From Corythucha ciliata (Eukaryota > Arthropoda > Insecta > Hemiptera > Tingidae), in assembly GCA_038030265.1 (NCBI GenBank), contig CM075937.1:41582198-41646197 (forward strand): DNA of 64,000 nucleotides. Direction: 5' to 3'. Both the position numbers and the translations under genes were made by a program. Shown here in pieces: positions 58,078 through 64,000 of this stretch; the first letter of the stretch is position 1, and each line of letters starts with the position of its first letter. The notes below the pieces were generated by a model. The model was not told the origin of the DNA. It made no database searches and saw nothing but the letters and a program-made list of their open reading frames with translations.

Positions 58078-58364
58078 GTGACGGAACAGGTTTCAAAGAT
58101 TGGACAGACGGCGGCGGCACATTCGGCGGTCCCAACGGGCCTGGACCCAAATTCACCAGGTGTCGATGGTCGGGCGTCATGACGACTCCACGGCGGCGAC
58201 TCTGCTCGCGAAAAGTTCTAGCAAAAAGACTGCCCTTTCTGGCGACCGTGTCAAATTACACGGTCGAAAAAGCAGTGGCGGATCTAGTCGCCGGAGTCAC
58301 GGTTGGACTGACTGTCATACCGCAGGCCATCGCCTATGCCAATGTCGCAGGCCTGCCTCCTCAG
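58078..58364 (+). CDS. SLC26 anion transporter, exon with first membrane segment
   Basis: SLC26 proteins exchange or conduct sulfate, chloride and other anions across membranes as dimers, with a 14-segment membrane domain and a C-terminal STAS domain (family knowledge). This exon follows the acceptor TTATCCGCAG and is open for 95 codons plus two leading bases. It reads a Gly-rich linker (DWTDGGGTFGGPNGPGP), a basic stretch (RRRLCSRKVLAKRLPFL), then YTVEKAVADLVAG and the hallmark TVGLTVIPQAIAYANVAG, ending LPPQ at a good donor (CAG then GTATGT, 58365). The VIPQAIAYA stretch is the substrate-site region of transmembrane segment 1. It ends in phase 0 and joins exactly to the next exon. Confidence 0.93.
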
Positions 58365-58902
58365 GTATGTTGTTGACGTCCGTTCATTAAATTAAAATAT
58401 TCTTATATAATGGGCGGGAAATAGCTGTCGGCCAACCACCGGTGATTTCCGATATTTTTTCTTTCTTTGTGTATTTATATTTTAAAATCGACTATACTGT
58501 CGTGTCTCATCACAATGACTTACAATGGGGTATTATGCACAATGTTATCTCGATTCTTTGGTGAGCATGTCGACGACCTTGCCCCTATGTATTGGAGAGA
58601 TTATCGGTCACTAAAGAATAAAATAAATCTGAGAGAACTTACGTCTTTAGAACAACTTCCTTTTCACATTAAGTAACATGGTTGAAGGAGAATCATAGAT
58701 CCGTATGGTGGGGAGGGGAGTGAAAGGACAACTCCATACTGCTAAAAACTGAAATAAAATTAAATAACTATATAGAATTAAATTAAACACAAATAGGTAT
58801 AAATTAAATTCAGCCAAATACATAACTCGGGATGTTATTTTGAAAAAATATCGTGCCACTTTCATCGTGCCACGTTTTTCTTCTAAATTTTTTTTTTTTT
58901 AG
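58365..58902 (+). other. 538-bp intron of the SLC26 gene
   Basis: GTATGT donor and an acceptor with a long T-run (58889-58900) followed by AG. Short ORFs inside have no support. Confidence 0.9.
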
Positions 58903-59098
58903 TACGGACTCTACTCGTCATTCCTCGGCTGCTTCGTCTACGCACTTTTTGGTTCGGTCAAAGACAGTCCGATCGGTCCGACGGCCATCATGTCAATTCT
59001 GACGCGCGAGAACCTCCACGGATTTGGACCAGCTGGTGCCATACTGTTGGCATTTCTAACGGGCGTGGTACAACTTGTGATGGGAGTTGCGCAAATAG
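58903..59098 (+). CDS. SLC26 anion transporter, exon with family signature
   Basis: Starting at TAC directly after the AG, it encodes YGLYSSFLGCFVYALFG, then SVKDSP, IGPTAIMS, ILTREN and a hydrophobic segment AGAILLAFLTGVVQLVMG. The QYGLYSSF and GPTAIMS motifs form the SLC26/SulP signature across segments 2 and 3. The KD (not TSR) after FGS and the GPTAIMS wording favour the sodium-independent SLC26A11 branch (judged from memory of the family, not from a search). The exon ends with one base of a split codon (ATA G) before GTAAAT. The remaining membrane segments and STAS domain must lie downstream, beyond this window. Confidence 0.95.
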
Positions 59099-60710
59099 GT
59101 AAATATTATATTTTTACAGTTTTCACTGGTTGGTAAGGGGTGAGGGGTGGGGGATTACTCATAGTAATTTATAATTGAAAGCCTTCCGTAAACTCTGAAC
59201 TTACACTATACCACTCCTGTTCGTAGCTTCGTGGTAGAATCTGTTAACAGAGCACGAGCGAATCTATAGTGAACTATTTTTTTGCAGGGATGGGAGGGGG
59301 GACACCTGTTTTCGTGGAATTCACTCCCTTTTTAAAAAATAAAGATGAAATCAAGTTCGCCATTGTCCTCTCAAATAAGTGGATGTTCTTTCTTCTCCTT
59401 GAAAATGCCCTGTCAATGCCAGTGTCACCCATTGGAATCTTTTTCATGGAGTCAAGATGAGACAGTTTTTCGAGGGTGGCAAAGTCAAACCTCGACTACC
59501 CGCAGGTTAAACGTATAAAGGAGATAGGCAAAAAAAGGCACGCTTTAATCGAAATTATTATTACCATTATTAGACCGAATTATTATTTTGCATCACCCTC
59601 TAGCCCGAGAAATTACGCGTACAAAGCCTTTACATTAAAGGATAACACGCTCACAGATCCAGAACCACTACCGTAAAACCCGGTTCATTTTTGTTTGTTT
59701 GTTTTTTAGCGAGAAAAAAAAAGGTAGCGTCGGGGATTTCCCTGAGAGCCTTTTGTTCCGCAAACTTGGACAAAAACGAGATCGATGACAGGGTAGTTGA
59801 CCGTTTGCGGAGCAAACCTCCTTTGTCCCCACCTATCCACTCGTTAATTGTTCTACCTGAAATGCATTTTGCTTGGTACTACAGTGATAATTCTTTGTTT
59901 TCAGAGGCACGCAATGATATTTTCTATTCATACCAATATCAAGGCCTCGAGAAAAACTATTTTGCCTCACTCTGAGATAGAAATTAATCGATTGGAATAA
60001 TTACTTTGATATTTAAGTCTTATGTGCACTTAATATCGTCTAATGAGTTGATGTGTACACCACTGGTATATCATTTCACTTAACTGCAATTACTACTTCT
60101 CCGGTTATCACATCGACACACCTTTTGAACACGGTTTATAAACAACTGATACTCCAGGGGGTGAGTATTGTTTACTTTGAGGCTCACCTTTCTGACAAAC
60201 AAAAAACAAAATAGGAAAGAGGAAGACGGGCATGTTTGCGCGTTATGCCGAATGATTTCGGAAGCAGGGCAGTCTTTACTGAAGTTGGGGCCCCGGGCCC
60301 GGGATGAAATTGGGCCCCCTCTGTAGGCTGCGGGTGGGGGGGGGGCACTTTCTTTCCCACGTGGGGTTATGGTTTCGAATTATTTTTCAAAAGTACATTG
60401 GGTAAAAAGTACAGTGGTGTTTGGGAAAAGAGGTACAGGTACTTACAGTCATTCTTTTCTCATTTTTTAGAAATATCGACATAAAATTCGATCACTTGTT
60501 TGGCCACGTGTTTTTTCACTTTTAACCATCAACCATGAGCGTGGGCATGGGTGGGCAGTTGCCCTCCACTAGACTCCAAATCGAAGGCGTAGAGGGGCTA
60601 AAATTTTTAAATATTCGCTAAAAAAGCATCCTTGATTGTTTTTAAAATGTGAGCAATAGACTTGTGGAAGAGCTCTCTTTAAGAAACACCAACTTTTCGA
60701 AGATGTGCAA
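59099..60710 (+). other. Presumed next intron of the SLC26 gene, unique part
   Basis: After the donor at 59099 I found no exon matching the next SLC26 segment (DFISxPVIxGF type). 60250-60350 holds an hAT-like terminus (CAGGGCAGTCTTTACTG) and a G-run. The ORF at 59691-59975 has no recognised motif. Confidence 0.45.
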
Positions 60711-60714
60711 GTTC

Positions 60715-60985
60715 CTATTGGCTTTTTCTAATTTTTAGCTGTTAATAAGTCTCAATTAGCGTTTTTCACGTATTTTTGTCGACGGTGTGAGTTTAGCTCG
60801 ATTTTAGCCACGAATTAGCAATTTCTTTCGGTTTAGCCATGAATTATAGCACTTAATTTCACTCTAAGTTGCCGTTGGAAACCGTGAATTTTCTCAATTT
60901 TGGCTGTGAATGCGCGCTTTTTCTTCATTTTAACCTTGAATGAGCGCTTTCTTTATCTCGTTTTCAGTCACGTTTTATCTCGTTT
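60715..60985 (+). repeat. Short family-A array, forward
   Basis: Forward units include a variant AGTTGCCGTTGGAAACCGTG at about 60869. It passes directly into family E. Confidence 0.8.
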
Positions 60986-60987
60986 TT

Positions 60988-61640
60988 GGTTAGCGCATTC
61001 TTGGGTTAGAGGTTTTTGTGATTAGAGCTATCTGTTGTTGGAATTTTTTTGTGGTTTGAGCATTTGGTGTTGTAGCTTATTTCGGCGTTTGGTCTCTTAT
61101 TGTTCAAGTTTGTGAGCTTTAATTATTCATTGGTTAGACTTGTAGCTGTGATCAGGGCTTGTTGTGGTTAGAGCTATTTGCCTTCTTGTAATTCGAGCTT
61201 TATGGGAACCAAGATATTGTGGTTAGAACGTTTTGTGATTAGAGCATTTCGTGGTTGCAGCATTTTGTGGTTAGAACATTTTGTGGTTAGAACATTTTGT
61301 GGTTAAAGCATTTTGTGGTTATAGAGCATTTGTGATTAGTGCATTTTCCAATCTCTCCCGACGGAGCGACGATTCGTCTTGCTTCATCACAACGGAGCGG
61401 GGAAATCCGCTCTTCTCAGAGCGCCATCCGACCGCCTACTTGCACCTCTGTAAAACGCTCACCTTCGCGGTCTAGCACGTATCGGACAATCTCACGTCGT
61501 ACCGTCGTACGGCGATTGCGTCTTGCTTCTCACAATGGGAAAGGGTCACATTAGTGACCTAACCAAATAGTCCCAGGGACAAGACACAAACCGGGTTAGT
61601 GCATTGTGTGGTTAGAGCTTCACTAGGTTAAAATTCTTCG
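60988..61640 (+). repeat. Family-E array (16-bp period), forward, with an insertion
   Basis: Units become regular near 61220-61330 (AGAACATTTTGTGGTT and TTTGTGGTTAGAGCAT). It is interrupted at 61346-61595 and resumes for about 35 bp. It is the opposite orientation of the array at 47400-47645. Confidence 0.85.
61346..61595. mobile_element. 250-bp insertion with 10-bp target duplication
   Basis: The repeat array is split by a GC-richer segment flanked on both sides by TTAGTGCATT (61336-61345 and 61596-61605). The duplicated word carries a T that differs from the usual array unit (TTAGAGCATT), which favours a true target duplication. The insert has two related subsegments (GACGATTCGTCTTGCTTCAT and GGCGATTGCGTCTTGCTTCT). 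No pol III boxes, terminal inverted repeats or A-tail were recognised. Confidence 0.6.
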
Positions 61641-62071
61641 AGCTCAAGCACGTCCTTCGCGTGAGTGCCCTCTGTGACGACACCTCAAGTCCCGTTCAAA
61701 TGCATTTCATTTTGAAAGTTTTGTTCCGACAGCAGCCTGTCGGGAAAAGTGCGTTTCATTTATGCGACAATCGACTCGTACCGACTCATAAGTTTTAATG
61801 ACGTCAATAAATTATTATTGCAATTTTGGCCGCTATATAAAGATTTTAATTGCAAATAATTCCTCTCACAACAGCCTCCCTTCCAATCGTATAGCCCAAG
61901 GCCAGCCAACCTTTTTTGGTCGTGGGCCATGAGTCTGGTTATAACAACTCAGGCGCCCCCCCCCCCCCACAATCGAGCACAACACTTTGATCAAAGGCCG
62001 TGACGCTCTGAATAAAATGCACTTGGGGGCATGTTCTATGACTACAACAACATAAGTTAACCACAGTATAA

Positions 62072-62168
62072 TAGATGTTGTTAGATTGATATAATGAATA
62101 AATCTGTCGCCGGCATTTTAATTAGTAAATTAATTAAACTGATATTATCCGGACGACGATGGAAGGGC
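62072..62168. repeat. 97-bp direct repeat, copy one
   Basis: From TAGATGTTGTTAG to GATGGAAGGGC; the same 97 bases occur at 62394-62490. The last 46 bases also occur inverted at 62566-62611. Confidence 0.95.
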
Positions 62169-62202
62169 ATAGCCCAACACGATTCGAGTTTCGAGAAAAA
62201 AT

Positions 62203-62279
62203 GGCTCTCCGGCGGGATTTGAACCCGCAACCTCTGGATTACCAGTCCAGCACGCTGCCATTTGCGCCACGGAGGCGCC
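62203..62279 (-). tRNA. tRNA-Thr(GGU)-like gene
   Basis: On the minus strand the D stem (GCGC-type, G18-G19 present), the anticodon stem (CTGGA with TCCAG, loop CTGGTAA, anticodon GGT at 62243-62241) and the T stem (GCGGG with CCCGC, loop TTCAAAT) are fully paired. The A box TGGCGCAAATGG and B box GGTTCAAATCC are good, and a T6 pol III terminator follows at once. The acceptor stem pairs for CTCCG with CGGAG but the outer two pairs fail unless an internal loop is allowed (GGC with GCC). GGU-anticodon tRNA-Thr is unusual in eukaryotes, which normally use AGU, so this may be a pseudogene or a SINE-type head and not a working tRNA. Confidence 0.6.
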
Positions 62280-62393
62280 TATGGGAGTCGTACTCCGAGG
62301 GATAAGCTAAGCCGAACCCCACCTAGGTCCATTGTTTCTCGAAACTCTAGGCGCTTCTCCTGATCGGTAAACCACGCCGAATTTAATCTTATC

Positions 62394-62490
62394 TAGATGT
62401 TGTTAGATTGATATAATGAATAAATCTGTCGCCGGCATTTTAATTAGTAAATTAATTAAACTGATATTATCCGGACGACGATGGAAGGGC
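62394..62490. repeat. 97-bp direct repeat, copy two
   Basis: Identical to 62072-62168 as far as I can see; it ends exactly where the inverted tRNA half copy begins. Confidence 0.95.
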
Positions 62491-62611
62491 TGGTAATCCA
62501 GAGGTTGCGGGTTCAAATCCCGCCGGAGAGCCATTTTTTCTCGAAACTCGAATCGTGTTGGGCTATGCCCTTCCATCGTCGTCCGGATAATATCAGTTTA
62601 ATTAATTTACT
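62491..62611. repeat. Inverted copy of the tRNA 3' half plus flank
   Basis: The reverse complement of 62123-62243: it begins in the anticodon loop (TGGTAATCC), contains the B box and terminator, and ends with the inverted flank ACTAATT side (TTAATTAATTTACTA). Having lost the A box it cannot be a complete tRNA gene. Confidence 0.95.
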
Positions 62612-62670
62612 AACAGTATAATAGCGTTTTTCATTTTTACAAAAAATGTGCCCTGTGGCAGCTCATTGCA

Positions 62671-62720
62671 GTGCCGGCTTTACACACTTGGCGTCCCCGG
62701 GCGAATCTTTCACCAGTAAG
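62671..62720. mobile_element. Transposon terminus of CAGTGCCGGCTTTA type
   Basis: CAGTGCCGGCTTTACACAC then CCCCGGGCGAATC resembles 53849-53900. The opposite end was not identified. Confidence 0.4.
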
Positions 62721-62724
62721 GCCT

Positions 62725-63980
62725 CCGTGAAGTTGCCTTCAGGAACCGCGAAATAGTGTTTTTTACACACTTCATCACTTTTTTCAATTTCATCGGTGAA
62801 TTAGCGACTTGTATCCATTTTTGCCACGAATGAGGAAGTTTCATGGGTCAGAACTTATTCATAAATTTATTTTTTAAGGTTTATTTATGCTAAAATAGAG
62901 CATAAATCGTGATCCGTTCGTAGAACAACCCAACAGTTAATAAATACGCAATTTTTGAAGTTTTAGGTCATTTCAAACACGCCAGCTAGCATGTTTGTGT
63001 CATATGCGCCTTCCGAAAAAAATCCGCCTGTAACGTTGCTGTTGGAGAGCGGTTTGTTGTGTTTCTTTGCCTTATTTTCTACTAGAGCTCTCCGATAATA
63101 AAATAATGGAGGATAAACAGATGAGCTATTTAGAGGCATGAAAAGGACAGAGGATACAAAGGATATTACGTAGCGGAAAATGTTCGTTTTGGCGGGATTT
63201 CAAATATGCCAACTTTTGTTAATAAAAAAAAAATATTTCCGAAGGGTTTTAAATTTTTATTTATCTATTTACATGGAAAGATTGATATGCCTAATCGAAA
63301 AAAAATATTTTTGGAAAATGTGAAACTTCCTCATTAGCGATTTTTCTTGCAATGAATTTGTGATTTTCCTTATTTGAGCCGCTAATGAGCAATTTTACCC
63401 GTGAATTAGCGCTATATTTTCTAATTTTAGCCACGAAGTTGCCTCCGGAAACCGCGACTTGCCATTTACTCAATTTATTAATGTGAAATAGCAAATGTTC
63501 TCACTTTAACCCCATAAATAGTCATTTTTCTTGACTTCAGCCGTGAATTAGCGTTTAGCGGCCCCATACACGTACAATAAATATTGCGCAAACTAGGGGT
63601 TGAACAATAAAATTGAACGTTTGTCGGTTGTATTGATGGGTTGCACATGTATAATGTACGACCCATTTTTATTCTGTAAACATCTGGAAACAAAATATTT
63701 CGCAAACATAGTTTGTGCAATATTATTGTACGTGTATGGACCCCTTTTCCCCTAATTTTCGCCTCCTCTAGCGAGCCATTAATGAGAGTTTTGTTTCCCA
63801 ATTTTCGCTGCGAATTAAGTATTTTTTAAAAATTTTATCCGAGAATTAGCGTATTTTATCCTCATTTAGCTGTGGATGAGCGATTTTGTTTACTTTCAGC
63901 CACGAAGATACATTCAGAAGCCGAAATGGGCGTTTTCTCCATTTTAACCGCGATTTATCGTTTTTTCCACACGTCACACT
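62725..63980 (+). repeat. Family-A units, forward, in three patches
   Basis: Patches at 62725-62850, 63330-63555 and 63770-63980, with variant units AAGTTGCCTTCAGGAACCGCG (about 62733; first 20 of these given elsewhere as the variant), GTTGCCTCCGGAAACCGCG (about 63438) and CATTCAGAAGCCG (about 63911). Between them (62860-63320) is AT-rich DNA with no recognised content. Confidence 0.75.
63560..63744. mobile_element. 185-bp MITE (CCATACACGTACAATAA ends)
   Basis: GGCCCCATACACGTACAATA and its continuation ATATTGCGCAAACTA are inverted at the right as TAGTTTGTGCAATATTATTG then TACGTGTATGGACCCC. It is inserted in a family-A unit after GAATTAGCGTTTA. The interior has the related strings GGTTGTATTGATGGGTTG and TGTATAATGTACGACCC. 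There is no coding content. Confidence 0.85.
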
Positions 63981-64000
63981 TCTTCCCAGATTATCGGTAA

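Noticed and set aside
59269..59460. Next SLC26 exon after 59098
   Set aside because: The frame has a hydrophobic patch but none of the expected SLC26 segment motifs and no well-placed acceptor in the right phase.
405..63980. A CRISPR array
   Set aside because: Units are too diverged, without conserved repeats and unique spacers or cas genes, and the DNA is clearly eukaryotic.

Overview
This is eukaryotic, almost certainly invertebrate metazoan, nuclear DNA: split genes with GT-AG introns, a C2H2 zinc-finger fragment, pol III (tRNA and SINE) sequences, many miniature inverted-repeat elements, and very little coding sequence. I cannot name the species; an arthropod or other ecdysozoan is a guess from the style of the zinc fingers and transposons. 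Most ORFs over 60 codons here are chance or periodic translations of repeats and are not annotated as genes.

The one convincing gene is a plus-strand SLC26 anion transporter, closest in motif content to the SLC26A11 type. Two adjacent exons (58078-58364, 58903-59098) carry the first membrane segments and the family signature. A third exon 17 kb upstream (40825-40993) has a Kozak-like ATG and a donor whose phase fits the 58078 exon, so it is probably the N-terminal coding exon. The rest of the protein lies beyond the right edge; I found no further exon in 59099-64000. A minus-strand cluster of four C2H2 fingers (46-405) at the left edge is truncated or decayed.

The dominant content is a set of short-period repeat arrays. 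Family A, roughly 30 bp per unit (TTTTTCTCAATTTTAG followed by CCGCGAATTAGCG), fills blocks in nearly every 10 kb and flips orientation between blocks. Other families with similar or shorter periods (here B to H) form separate arrays. They are strongly diverged, so they behave like old, dispersed minisatellites, not a clean satellite.

Set into the arrays are mobile elements: a 1.8-kb foldback element with about 600-bp inverted repeats (11467-13243); a 1.07-kb element with GAGACC-rich ends (2532-3600); a decayed P-element-like transposon with THAP-domain remnants (about 34314-35821); a pair of 2-kb direct repeats (29946-31973 and 41143-43034) ending in a foldback module; several MITEs (14054, 45536, 56363, 63560 and others); an inverted pair of tRNA-derived SINEs (24821 and 26123); and a tRNA-Thr(GGU)-like gene with a rearranged inverted half copy (62072-62611).

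Layout: 1-400 zinc-finger fragment; 400-10200 mostly arrays A and C; 11000-14200 array B split by the foldback element; 14200-17000 unique AT-rich DNA; 17200-23200 arrays A, C and D; 24800-26100 SINEs; 26100-38800 arrays, the 2-kb repeat and the P-like element; 40825-59098 the SLC26 gene with its repeat-filled intron; 59100-64000 presumed next intron with arrays, the tRNA locus and a MITE.
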